The notes beneath the pieces were generated by a model that worked only from the letters and a program-made list of their open reading frames with translations, was not told the DNA's origin and made no database searches. A DNA stretch of 64,000 bases from JAHCHG01 sp965214585 (lineage in GTDB: Bacteria; Acidobacteriota; Blastocatellia; Pyrinomonadales; Pyrinomonadaceae), in NCBI GenBank assembly GCA_965214585.1, contig OZ243957.1:2294001-2358000 (forward strand), read 5' to 3'. Positions 40,902 through 48,891 of the stretch are shown piece by piece. Position 1 is the first letter of the stretch. The number at the start of each line of letters is the position of its first letter. The position numbers and the translations under genes are program-made.

Positions 40902-41704
40902 TTGTCCTCCTTGTCCATTTTATCCATCATCATCTTGTCGTTTTTCATCATCATCTTCTCCATTTTCAGCAAGTCATTCGCCTTGATTTTTGTTTTGACG
41001 AACGGACCCGCCGCCGATAAAACTTGCGAAGGCGTTTTCATCGCGCCCAATCCGGTTGCCGGATCAACAATATCGTCGCCCGCAAAGAATGACGACATCG
41101 GTTGGAGAAGATCACGAATCGCCGCCGCGTGTCTGGCTTCGACGGAAACGATTTTTCCGGCAATCAGCAGAAAATCGCCGTTTTGCAGATATTGCCCCGC
41201 GCCGTTGTATGCTCCAACGCCCAAATCTTCAAATGTTTTCGCCGTTTGTAAAACGCTTTCGCGGCTGCCGAAATCAATTTTCGTGAAATTCACCTGCAAA
41301 CTGCCAATCGCGTTTTTGCCGAGCGCGGCTTTGAAAAATTCGCGGTGCGCGATTTCGTGATCGCGGATTTCGGTCATTATTTGTCTTTCCGCCGAATTCA
41401 TTCCCGAATAAGGCGTGCTGACGGCTTGCGTATAAAACGCGGCTTCGAGTTGTTCGAGCGCGTAGGCGTAATTCAAAACGGCGAAATCGCCTTTGCCCAA
41501 ATCAACCGATTTTTGCAGCGGTTCAATCGGCAATCCCAAAAAAGCATCGCCCGCTTTAAGCGAATTCGGACTGAGCGCACCAAACGCAAACGCCGTCAAA
41601 GCGGCGGCACTCGACCATTTTAGAAAATCGCGCCGGGTGGTTTTGCAGCTTTCATTTTCCTGAACTTTGTTTTGTTCATTTTCTGACTTCAAAATGTTAG
41701 ACAT
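40898..41704 (-). CDS. Ferritin-like domain protein 2 with Tat signal and Met-rich tail
   Basis: 268 aa. The N-terminus holds TRRDFLKWSSAAALTAFAFG, a twin-arginine export signal, so the folded, metal-loaded protein should be exported. The ferritin-like domain keeps the ligand motifs (YALEQLEAAFY, RDHEIAHREFF, SVEARHAAAIR). After about residue 245 it ends in a tail of Met, Lys and Asp (EKMMMKNDKMMMDKMD), a sequence of the sort that binds soft metals such as Cu(I). It is paralogous to its downstream neighbour. Strong GGAGGG ribosome site. Confidence 0.9.
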   Translation of the reverse strand: MSNILKSENEQNKVQENESCKTTRRDFLKWSSAAALTAFAFGALSPNSLKAGDAFLGLPIEPLQKSVDLGKGDFAVLNYAYALEQLEAAFYTQAVSTPYSGMNSAERQIMTEIRDHEIAHREFFKAALGKNAIGSLQVNFTKIDFGSRESVLQTAKTFEDLGVGAYNGAGQYLQNGDFLLIAGKIVSVEARHAAAIRDLLQPMSSFFAGDDIVDPATGLGAMKTPSQVLSAAGPFVKTKIKANDLLKMEKMMMKNDKMMMDKMDKEDK

Positions 41705-41865
41705 TATATTTCCCTCCGTGAAAATTTAATAGTTTTTTTAACCGTTTTAAACGATAAACCGAAACTGATTTTTGAAATTTTCGGCTCAATCGCAGAACTT
41801 CAAACGGTTATTTTTATCTTTAGTTTTCGTCCCGAATAAATTAAAGACAGTTACGGAACTGGTCA

Positions 41866-42567
41866 TTAGTTCGGATGAAAGTGATTTTTAGATGCAGGAT
41901 TTTTAATTTTGTCGGAATTATGTTTTTCCGCGATGAGAATTTCCGACGTGATGCCGAAACTTGTAATTTTTGAGTGATGCTTTGTTTGCCACGATTTTTC
42001 GTCCGAAAATCCGAGTAAATTCAAAGGGCGACAGCCGCCGACGAGTTTCGCGTTTTTCTCATAAACAAATTGCCAGAAATTTGAAATCGGGCGCGTCAAA
42101 AAGTTTTCGCCGCAGGTTAAACTCGTCAGGCAGAGCAAACCGTTTTCGCGCAAAGTGCGTTTTGCTTCCGAGAAAATCTGCATTATTTCGCCTTCGCTCA
42201 AAATATCCAAAACGTAATTTGAAACGAAGCGGTCAAAAGATTTGTCGGGAAAGGGAAGTTCGATTGTTCCGTTTGAGAGTCGGACGGCGGCGCGGTCTTT
42301 AAAGGGATTGAGCTTTTCACGAGTTAAATTAAACATCGTTTCGCTCAAATCAATTCCGAGATATTCGCAGTTTTCGGAAAGATGTCTTTCAAGCAGAGCG
42401 CGGGCAAATTTTCCCGTTCCGCAGCCGAATTCAAAAACGGATTCGGCTTTTTTAAATTCGCCGTGTTGTATCAATCGCGCAATCGCTCTGTTTTCGTAAA
42501 ACGCCTGCCAATCCTGCCTTGCGCCCAGATTGTCGTAAAACTTTTTTATTTCAATCGTCGTCAGCAT
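41866..42567 (-). CDS. Class I SAM-dependent methyltransferase
   Basis: 233 aa. Motif I VFEFGCGTGKFAR (about 44-56) with the acidic end of strand 2 in YLGIDLSETM, and FDRFVSNYVLDIL as motif IV. It resembles UbiE/COQ5-type small-molecule methyltransferases in the Methyltransf_11 group. The C-terminal tail (KNPASKNHFHPN) looks unstructured. Substrate unknown. Confidence 0.9.
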   Translation of the reverse strand: MLTTIEIKKFYDNLGARQDWQAFYENRAIARLIQHGEFKKAESVFEFGCGTGKFARALLERHLSENCEYLGIDLSETMFNLTREKLNPFKDRAAVRLSNGTIELPFPDKSFDRFVSNYVLDILSEGEIMQIFSEAKRTLRENGLLCLTSLTCGENFLTRPISNFWQFVYEKNAKLVGGCRPLNLLGFSDEKSWQTKHHSKITSFGITSEILIAEKHNSDKIKNPASKNHFHPN

Positions 42568-42592
42568 TTGATTTTACAAGCGTTATCCAAAG

Positions 42593-43162
42593 CTAAATTT
42601 TGCGTCTGAAAATTGATGTGTCAACAACTTCGCCGCGCTCGACTTTTTCGACGATTTCTTTCGCCGTTTGCAGACTGCCCGTAACTTTTTCTCTGACCTC
42701 TTTTATCACCGTAACTTTTCTGCCCGCCGAGAGTTCTTTTTGGATATATTCGATTGCCGGGTGAATTGTCTGATCGGTTTTAACCGAATCTTTTTGAGTT
42801 TTTGCGACAACCGGAACAGCAATTTCTTCAACCGCTTTTTTGGCTTCGGGCGCGTGCGCGTCAATCTTTTTTTGGAATGCTTCAAAATCTTCAATCTCGT
42901 CGCCCGCGCTTGCCAGTTCTTCCATCTCCGCGAAATCCTCGCCCGGCGCGAGTTCTTTTGAAACTTGCTCGATATTAACCGCTTTATCATTAGTCAGACT
43001 CGCAAATTCTTCGGAAGCCAAAATTTGCGATTTCGACGAATAATAAATCTCGGAAGGCACGACAATCGGCGCACTACACGAACCGCACGTCTGAAACATT
43101 GATTCGCCGCCCTTAAATTTCATCGGCGCGGCACACGCCGGACAGTTGAATTCTTTAGCCAT
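42593..43162 (-). CDS. Zinc-ribbon protein with an L7/L12-like C-terminus
   Basis: 189 aa. The N-terminus CPACAAPMKF followed by CGSC makes a four-Cys zinc ribbon (residues 7-30). A long acidic middle follows (Glu/Ala-rich). The last 60 residues (IQKELSAGRKVTVIKEVREK then AKEIVEKVERG) look like the C-terminal domain of ribosomal protein L7/L12 (K-x-x-x-I-K-x-VRE ... L-x-x-AK-x-x-VE). This domain is also found free in bacterial proteins, and its role outside the ribosome is unclear. I cannot name a function. Confidence 0.8.
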   Translation of the reverse strand: MAKEFNCPACAAPMKFKGGESMFQTCGSCSAPIVVPSEIYYSSKSQILASEEFASLTNDKAVNIEQVSKELAPGEDFAEMEELASAGDEIEDFEAFQKKIDAHAPEAKKAVEEIAVPVVAKTQKDSVKTDQTIHPAIEYIQKELSAGRKVTVIKEVREKVTGSLQTAKEIVEKVERGEVVDTSIFRRKI

Positions 43163-43247
43163 AATTTTTTAATTATATGGCAAACGTAATTTATTTTGTA
43201 GTTTTGAAATCGTAATATAAATCAATTTTTACGCTGATACGTTTGAT

Positions 43248-43345
43248 TCATAAGTTGGAAAGAAAATCGGACGGAGCGTTGAGGATGAAACGAGCAGTTA
43301 ATACCATTTTGACGAGCGCAGCTGCTCAACAAAGCTATTGCGATA
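43248..43345. repeat. Decayed half copy of the MITE (tentative)
   Basis: GATTCATAAGTTGGAAAG resembles the end of the element at 39410 (CAGTCATAAGTTGGAAATAA). Further on, GAGCAGTTAATACCATTTTG parallels its central GATTGGTTAATGCAGTTATG. Heavily diverged. Confidence 0.4.
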
Positions 43346-43351
43346 AACAAA

Positions 43352-43386
43352 AAGCAACCGCCCGGATAATTTCCGAACGGTTGTTT
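43352..43386 (-). terminator. Rho-independent terminator of the 3D-domain gene
   Basis: On the minus strand ACAACCGTTCGGA and TCCGGGCGGTTGC form a stem with one internal mismatch, followed by CTTTTTG. It lies 25 bp after the stop codon. Confidence 0.65.
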
Positions 43387-43410
43387 GAAAGTTGAATTTT
43401 AAGATGTAAA

Positions 43411-43974
43411 TCAGGCTCTTCTGCTGCCTCTTCTTTTTCTCTTAATTACTTTTACCTTAACGCTTTTGCGTCCGAACCTTCTGGCTTCGGCACAACTCGG
43501 AACCCATACGTCTAATATGCGTCCTTTGATTCTGCCGCCCGTGTCGGCGACGGTGTATGTTCCGCTGTATTTTCCGGCGGAAACGCTGATGCGTGTGCCG
43601 AGAGGCAAAACGCGCGGGTCAGCCGCGACTATTCCTTTGCGAACGCGCGTTCCGCTGGCGGTTTTTCCGCGCAGGCAGTAAGCGGTGGCTTTAAATGTCT
43701 TGCCTGCTAAAATTGCTGAATTTTCTGCTTCTTCGTTATCTTCGGTTTCTTCCTTAATTTCGTCTTGATCGTTTTGTTTTATCGGTTGTTTGTTATCTTG
43801 TGTTTTATTATCTTGTTGTTTTAATGTTAAATTTTGCTGAATAAGTTCTGGTTGAATTTTCTGCGAATCAATCGCTTGGGTAACTGCTTCGGCTGTCGGA
43901 TGAAAATAAAAAAGATTTATTATCAAAAATCCCAACGCGCCAAAGATAACGCTACCTTTAGCTAGATGTCTCAT
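43411..43974 (-). CDS. Exported 3D-domain protein
   Basis: 187 aa. A hydrophobic N-terminal segment (about 9-25) anchors or exports it, followed by a Gln/Asn/Asp/Glu-rich linker (about 35-90) and a 3D domain: FKATAYCLRGKTASGTRV, GIVAADPRVLPLGTRI and the three-Asp signature in VADTGGRIKGRILDVWVPS. 3D domains have the double-psi-barrel fold of lytic transglycosylases (MltA/RlpA-like) and are thought to act on peptidoglycan. The C-terminus is very basic (KRKRRGSRRA). It is preceded by a 350-bp non-coding leader. Confidence 0.9.
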   Translation of the reverse strand: MRHLAKGSVIFGALGFLIINLFYFHPTAEAVTQAIDSQKIQPELIQQNLTLKQQDNKTQDNKQPIKQNDQDEIKEETEDNEEAENSAILAGKTFKATAYCLRGKTASGTRVRKGIVAADPRVLPLGTRISVSAGKYSGTYTVADTGGRIKGRILDVWVPSCAEARRFGRKSVKVKVIKRKRRGSRRA

Positions 43975-44325
43975 TTATCAATTGCTCCTTATATATATGA
44001 AAAAAAAATATATATTGTTTAATAATCAGCCGCCCTCTGTTTTGTTAAATAATTATATTATGTGTAATCTGTTAAATTGTATTTGTTATAGTGTTATCGG
44101 GCGACAAAATTTTCAAAGTTAAATTTTTGTTAAGACTTTTTGTCAAAACGCTACCGATACTATCATTACGCAGTCGGCTTGTCCAGTTAATTTGGGCAGG
44201 TTCGGCATCATTAGAGAAATATTTCACAAGCGGGAAACTGATAAACTAAAGCATTAATTAGACTTAAAACGGATAATTAGAGTATATTTCAAACGGGAAA
44301 AAAGTCCCGCAGGAGAACATTTTTT
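43975..44325. other. Divergent leader region between 3D-domain and PilZ genes
   Basis: There is no credible gene here. It must hold two divergent promoters. Seen: an alternating AT tract (ATATATAT) around 43990-44018 close to the 3D-gene start, and a small hairpin CGGGA/TCCCG at 44294-44309 right before the ribosome site AGGAG of the PilZ gene. A stretch reading GCCGAACCTGCCC on the minus strand recalls part of a c-di-AMP riboswitch, but the rest of that fold is missing. Confidence 0.5.
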
Positions 44326-44691
44326 ATGCAAGAACGTCGTAAAGGCGAGCGATACAACATTTCATTTCCGGTTCGTTTGAAGTGGAAGGACGAAAACGGG
44401 CAGGAGATAATTCAGGAAGGTTTGACGGAAAACATCGGACCAAGCGGAACTCTGATTTTTCTGCCGCGCGAACTGCCGTCGGTCGGAAATAAAGTAAATC
44501 TGACCATAACGGAAAATGCCGACGATGAAGTAAGCGTAACGGCGCAGGTAATTCGGCTCGAACGAAATCCTTCGCACCCGCAATGCGCTCTGAAACTAAC
44601 CGATTCGCTCAGACTCTGGCGCAGCAAAGTCTGGAAATCGGCGGCGGAAATCGTCGCCAATGAAGAACCGGAAGAATTTGATGACTGGTAA
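44326..44691 (+). CDS. PilZ-domain protein (c-di-GMP binding)
   Basis: 121 aa, a single PilZ domain: ERRKGERYNISFPVRL holds the R-x-x-x-R type c-di-GMP loop, and ENIGPSGTLIFLP matches the D/N-x-S-x-x-G motif in variant form (Gly-Pro-Ser-Gly). The variant second motif leaves open whether it still binds c-di-GMP. It should act as a cytoplasmic receptor for this messenger. The short hairpin before its ribosome site may modulate translation. Confidence 0.87.
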   Translation: MQERRKGERYNISFPVRLKWKDENGQEIIQEGLTENIGPSGTLIFLPRELPSVGNKVNLTITENADDEVSVTAQVIRLERNPSHPQCALKLTDSLRLWRSKVWKSAAEIVANEEPEEFDDW

Positions 44692-44801
44692 TTAAATAAT
44701 TTATTGAAATTTAAATATTTTGGGTCTTGAATAAATATATTATATGGTCTAATAAAAGAATTGACCTAATTTTGAAAATTTCGATAAGGAGATATTACTT
44801 G

Positions 44802-45443
44802 ATGAACAGAAATGCTTACGGAACGGGTGTGGAATTTGGAAATGTAATGTCGAAGCCGAATGGCAAAACTGTTTGGATAAAGTTTTCGCCCGGCATTGAT
44901 TCGAGAAAAGTCAGGGATATTATTCTGCGCGATGTGTTCGATTATTCGCCTGCCGCTATTACAGATTATAACGAGGAGTTTCCCGAAAGAAATATTATTT
45001 CGGACGAGTTCAATTGGAATGTTTGGGCGACAGCGGAGCAAATTAGAAGTTGGGTTGATAAACGCACTGGATTAATCGGAGTTTATATTCCTGATGTCTG
45101 GGAAAATCAAGCAAGAAACTACCGTTATCAGAAAATATTTACGGCAATCAGTATTGCTTCGGGCGCGATTGCAAATACGGAAACAGCCGAAAGAGTATCG
45201 GGATATTTGGAAAAGATTCTAAATTCATCGGAACAGAAACGAATTGAGGCATTTAATAATCTGTTGCTTGAAGTTTCTGTTTCACCGTTTCAGAGCTGTC
45301 AAATAGCCGACGCTCTGAAATATGTTGCGGCACAGGGCAATCTGGAAAATCCGTTTATAAGAATTGCTCTTGCCAAAGCCCTGCAATCATCGGGCAACGC
45401 GCCGGACAGCCAAGTTTTGGGAATGCTTGCCCCAAACAAATAA
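44802..45443 (+). CDS. Unrecognised protein, module 2, N-terminal part before a frameshift
   Basis: 213 aa, homologous to the N-terminal half of the 488-aa protein at 1535-3001 (SRKVRDIILRDVFDY near residue 37, WATAEQIRSW, a helical middle). Start chosen at ATG 44802 with AAGGAG ten bases before; a TTGAAT-17-TAATAA promoter may sit at 44727-44755. The frame stops at 45443, whereas the homologue runs on. The rest of the homologous sequence is found in the next frame from about 45430. Removing one base from the CCCC run near 45430 joins both parts into one protein of about 490 aa. I cannot tell sequencing error, mutation or programmed frameshift apart. Confidence 0.8.
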   Translation: MNRNAYGTGVEFGNVMSKPNGKTVWIKFSPGIDSRKVRDIILRDVFDYSPAAITDYNEEFPERNIISDEFNWNVWATAEQIRSWVDKRTGLIGVYIPDVWENQARNYRYQKIFTAISIASGAIANTETAERVSGYLEKILNSSEQKRIEAFNNLLLEVSVSPFQSCQIADALKYVAAQGNLENPFIRIALAKALQSSGNAPDSQVLGMLAPNK

Positions 45444-46278
45444 GTTAGTTGGCGAAAATCTTTATAATAATCCGTCGGAATCAAAAATCAATAAGATAAA
45501 CCGAACGGAAGCCGCCGCGATATACAACAGAATGCGGGAAATCTACGGGCAATTCGGCGCGGCGGAACAGCAAATACAGTTCGATTGGCGGCGAAGATTT
45601 TTGGAAATAAGCGACGAGGAACGCGCCGATTATAAAGAAGGCGACGTTTTAGAAATTCTACGACCGGGAACTAATGCTATTTCTGTGCCTTCAGTCAGAA
45701 ATCGCAAAATGGATATATTAGAAGAAGAAGAAGAACAAAGACAAATAAAAGCAGATAAACTTAGAGGAATAAATCCCGGAATTCCGACGACGGATGATAA
45801 ACCCGAAAGATTATTTACGAAGCCTACTGACGCTTATAAACGTCATAAAAAAATAATAGTTCCGCAAAAAAATCGCCACAAATTTGGGAAGGATTATGTT
45901 CCGAAACGCAAATTCGTGAAAAATACCGAGCAAATTGTTAAACTGTATAACCTAAATTCAAACACCATAAAATCACCCGCAACAGTAGGAAATGCGCTTT
46001 TCCTGATTTCCGAAACTGTAAAATATGCCGTTGCACACCGTCAAATGATGGAATTGGCTGAGTATTTGAACAAAAAAAGCCAACTGCAAAAGGATATAAA
46101 GAAGGAGAAATACCGGCTCGTTCCACCAAAGCCGCGAAAGGTGTTGGAAGCGATAAGTGTGTTACGAAATTATGGGCGAATGTCCGCAAATTCTTTTGAA
46201 AAAGACAAAATAATGAATGCTTTACAGGAATTGAATATAATTCTTGAAGACAGTCGCGCTTTTTGGGGGAATAATTAA
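45364..46278 (+). CDS. Unrecognised protein, module 2, C-terminal part after a frameshift
   Basis: The frame continues the homology to the 488-aa protein from about 45430 onwards: RRFLEISDEERADYKEGDVL, then a variable charged region, then KYAVAHRQMMELAEYL, YRLVPPKPRKVLEAI and an end ILEDSRAFWGNN that matches MLEESNAFWKN. The residues encoded before about 45430 in this frame are not homologous and are probably not made. If translated alone it could start at ATG 45532. It stops one base before the start of the TPR gene, as in module 1 where the genes overlap. Confidence 0.75.
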   Translation: MLLPKPCNHRATRRTAKFWECLPQTNKLVGENLYNNPSESKINKINRTEAAAIYNRMREIYGQFGAAEQQIQFDWRRRFLEISDEERADYKEGDVLEILRPGTNAISVPSVRNRKMDILEEEEEQRQIKADKLRGINPGIPTTDDKPERLFTKPTDAYKRHKKIIVPQKNRHKFGKDYVPKRKFVKNTEQIVKLYNLNSNTIKSPATVGNALFLISETVKYAVAHRQMMELAEYLNKKSQLQKDIKKEKYRLVPPKPRKVLEAISVLRNYGRMSANSFEKDKIMNALQELNIILEDSRAFWGNN

Positions 46279-46279
46279 G

Positions 46280-46972
46280 ATGAAGAAATTGAAAATCATA
46301 ATTTTAGCCTTTGTAATTGTTGGTAATTGTGCCTTTTATGGAAATTGTCAGAAGCGGGAAACAGAAGATTTTGATGCAGTTTTGCAAAAATGCGCTGTTA
46401 TAAGAGATAAAGGAGAAAATCAAAATGCTGTCGAATGTTTTGAAAAGGCACGAGAAATTAACCCGGATAATTATTCTTTGCAAGTTGCATTAGCAACCAG
46501 TTACAAAGCAATAAATAAATTAGATAATGCAGAGCAAGCAATTAAGAAAGCACTAGAGTTATGTTCTGAATGTGACGAAACGCATTATATTTACGCACAT
46601 ATTTTGGAAAAAAAAGGAAAGTTTCGTGAGGCGATTACTGAATATCAAACAGCAGTTAAATTAAATCCAAAAGATTATTTGTTTTGGATGAGTATGGCGA
46701 AACTACAAGATAAACTCGGCGACACCGATGATGCTATTTTTAGTTTTGAGAAAGTTTTAGAACTCAAACCTGATTATGATTTAGCACTTGATTTTTTAGG
46801 AAATTTATATTTTCGGAAGGGTGATGTGGATAAAGGTATTGAAATATTCGAGAAACTTTTTGAAATTAGTCCGGAATACGAGAAAGAAGGCAAAGAGCAA
46901 CTTGAAAAAATAAAACGCGAACGAAACAAGCAAAAAAAAGCGAAGACAAAAGCGGCAGGGAATAGCTTATGA
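46280..46972 (+). CDS. Exported TPR protein, module 2
   Basis: 230 aa. Signal sequence with hydrophobic residues 5-19; Cys lies in AFYGNCQK (about 23), so it may be a lipoprotein although Asn at -1 is unusual. At least four TPR units follow (SYKAINKLDNAEQAIKKAL, LEKKGKFREAITEYQTAVKL, MAKLQDKLGDTDDAIFSFEK, LGNLYFRKGDVDKGIEIFEK), then a Lys-rich tail, the same layout as the lipoproteins at 61-774 and 841-1554. It begins one base after the upstream stop and ends overlapping the next gene by 4 bp, so it is in an operon. Confidence 0.88.
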   Translation: MKKLKIIILAFVIVGNCAFYGNCQKRETEDFDAVLQKCAVIRDKGENQNAVECFEKAREINPDNYSLQVALATSYKAINKLDNAEQAIKKALELCSECDETHYIYAHILEKKGKFREAITEYQTAVKLNPKDYLFWMSMAKLQDKLGDTDDAIFSFEKVLELKPDYDLALDFLGNLYFRKGDVDKGIEIFEKLFEISPEYEKEGKEQLEKIKRERNKQKKAKTKAAGNSL

Positions 46973-48114
46973 AATTTCTTGTTCTTGGTGCGGGGCGAAT
47001 GGGACGCGGCGCGGTTTTTGACTTGGTTCATAATTCGCCGGAAGTAGAATCTGTAACTGTTGCCGACGTTGATTTGGCGAAAGCGAAAGTGGTTGCAAAA
47101 ACAATCGGAAATGAAAAAGTTTCAGCGGCGTTTTTGGACGTTTCCGATTTTGAGAAAAGTTTCCGGCTTCTGTGTGAACACGATTCGGCGATTTCGTGCG
47201 TAAATTACTGGCACAATGTGAGTTTGTCAAAAGCCGCAATCGAAGCGAAGACGAATTTTTGCGATCTTGGCGGAAATAATTATGTTGTTGATGAGCAGCT
47301 TGCGCTGAATGCCGAAGCGGAAAAAGCCGGAATTAACATTATTCCCGATTGCGGACTTGCGCCCGGAATGGTTTCGATTTTGGCGATGCACGGCGCGAAA
47401 AGATTTGATGAATTGGATGAAATTCATATACGCGTCGGCGGTCTGCCGCAGAATCCGAAACCGCCGCTTGATTATCAATTGGTTTTCAGCGTCGAAGGTT
47501 TGATAAACGAATACGTCGAAACGGCGCGTGTTATCCGCGACGGCGAAATAAAAGAAGTCGAATCAATGACTGAATTGGAAACTCTCTCGTTTGAAAATTT
47601 TCCAAACCTCGAAGCGTTTCAGACTTCGGGCGGAACTTCGACTTTGCCCGAAACTTTTCTCGGCAAGCTGCGCGAACTCGATTACAAAACGATTCGTTAT
47701 AGAGGGCATTGCGAAAAATTTAAACAGATGATTGATCTCGGTTTGTGTTCGGGCGGGGAAATTGAAATTGATTCGGTAAAAATTGTGCCGCGCCGGGTTT
47801 TCGGCGAACTGCTGCAAAAAAATCTGCCGCACGACGAACCGGATTACGTTTTGATCAGATTAGAATTCGTCGGAGAAATAAGCGGCGAAACGAAGCGTCT
47901 AAGGTATGATATTGTTGATGAATTTGACAAAAAGACGAATCTGAGCGCGATGATGAGAACGACGGCTTTTCCGGCTTCGATTATCGCGCAGATGTCGGCA
48001 AAAGGCGAAACTGCAATGCGCGGCGCGACTCCGCAGGAACTGGCGATTGATGCGGAAAAATTCGTTGCGGAACTTGCGCGGAGAAATATTGAAATTACCG
48101 AAAATTATCTATGA
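46969..48114 (+). CDS. Saccharopine dehydrogenase-like oxidoreductase
   Basis: 381 aa. N-terminal Rossmann fold VLGAGRMGRGAVFDL (GxGxxG) and the family's CLAPGM-like motif as DCGLAPGMVSILA (about 127-139). It acts on amino-acid adducts with NAD(P); members are linked to lysine or to other opine-like substrates. The substrate is not readable. It starts inside the end of the TPR gene (ATGA) and overlaps the next gene by 4 bp, so it is in a four-gene run with module 2. Confidence 0.9.
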   Translation: MKFLVLGAGRMGRGAVFDLVHNSPEVESVTVADVDLAKAKVVAKTIGNEKVSAAFLDVSDFEKSFRLLCEHDSAISCVNYWHNVSLSKAAIEAKTNFCDLGGNNYVVDEQLALNAEAEKAGINIIPDCGLAPGMVSILAMHGAKRFDELDEIHIRVGGLPQNPKPPLDYQLVFSVEGLINEYVETARVIRDGEIKEVESMTELETLSFENFPNLEAFQTSGGTSTLPETFLGKLRELDYKTIRYRGHCEKFKQMIDLGLCSGGEIEIDSVKIVPRRVFGELLQKNLPHDEPDYVLIRLEFVGEISGETKRLRYDIVDEFDKKTNLSAMMRTTAFPASIIAQMSAKGETAMRGATPQELAIDAEKFVAELARRNIEITENYL

Positions 48115-48761
48115 ACCTGTTTTGGCGCATTTTTCAAATAATTTTAATAATTTTGCTGATCGGAATCCTTGCCGGTTATTTGATAAATTGGCGAATCAGC
48201 CAAGCGGCATCGGATAAAATAGAAGATTCGATCACGGAAATTCCGTTTGAAAATCCCGCGCGAATCGCCATAGTTTTCGGCGCGGGCGTGTGGAGCAGCG
48301 GCGAACCTTCGCCTGTTTTATATGACAGAATCGTTACGGCAGTCGAACTTTACCGCGCAAAACGAGTCGGAAAAATCTTGATGAGCGGCGATAATCCGAC
48401 GGAAAATTACGACGAACCGACGGCGATGAAGGAAACCGCCGTCAAACTCGGCGTTCCGGCTGAAGATGTCGTTTTGGATTTTGCCGGACGCAGAACTTTT
48501 GACACTTGTTATCGCGCCAAAGAAATTTTCGGCGTGGAAAAAGCGATTCTCGTTTCGCAAAAATTTCACTTGCCGCGGGCGATCTATTTGTGCGAAAACG
48601 CGGGCATTGACAGCCTCGCTGTTACGGCGAACAGACGAAAATATTTATACGAAGATAACTGGGCTTACCGCGAGTTTATCGCCGTCTGCGGCGCGTGGTT
48701 CGAGTCGAATTTTTTCGGTTTCGAGCCGATAAAAGGTAAGAAAGAGCCGATTCGGAACTAG
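48111..48761 (+). CDS. SanA/YdcF-like membrane protein (DUF218)
   Basis: 216 aa. One N-terminal transmembrane helix (about 5-23), then the DUF218 domain: IAIVFGAGVWSSGEPSPVLYDRI, ILMSGDN, DEPTAMKETAVKLGVP, DFAGRRTFDTCYRAKEIFG and SQKFHLPRAIYLC. SanA of E. coli influences envelope permeability and vancomycin resistance at high temperature. Activity unproven. Confidence 0.9.
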   Translation: MNLFWRIFQIILIILLIGILAGYLINWRISQAASDKIEDSITEIPFENPARIAIVFGAGVWSSGEPSPVLYDRIVTAVELYRAKRVGKILMSGDNPTENYDEPTAMKETAVKLGVPAEDVVLDFAGRRTFDTCYRAKEIFGVEKAILVSQKFHLPRAIYLCENAGIDSLAVTANRRKYLYEDNWAYREFIAVCGAWFESNFFGFEPIKGKKEPIRN

Positions 48762-48819
48762 ACTAATCCGAATACGGAAGCGACGGTTTTTCACGGCTAA
48801 AGCCGCCTGCTCTGAACAA

Positions 48820-48850
48820 AAAAAAGGCTTTCCGTTTCCGAAAAGCCGAA
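48820..48850 (-). terminator. Rho-independent terminator of the ECF sigma gene
   Basis: On the minus strand GGCTTTTCGG and its partner in GGAAAGCC form a stem, followed by eight or more T. It lies 42 bp after the sigma factor stop. Confidence 0.8.
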
Positions 48851-48891
48851 CAAACAATGATACAAATTATTCCAAAATAGTGTCTTTTTAA

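Noticed and set aside
44150..44240. Possible c-di-AMP (ydaO-type) riboswitch before the 3D-domain gene
   Set aside because: The minus strand has GCCGAACCTGCCC...TTAACTGG...AAGC, which resembles the 3' part of the motif, and the gene type fits. The required GGGGAACC and GGGGTGAA parts are not present upstream, so I do not call it.
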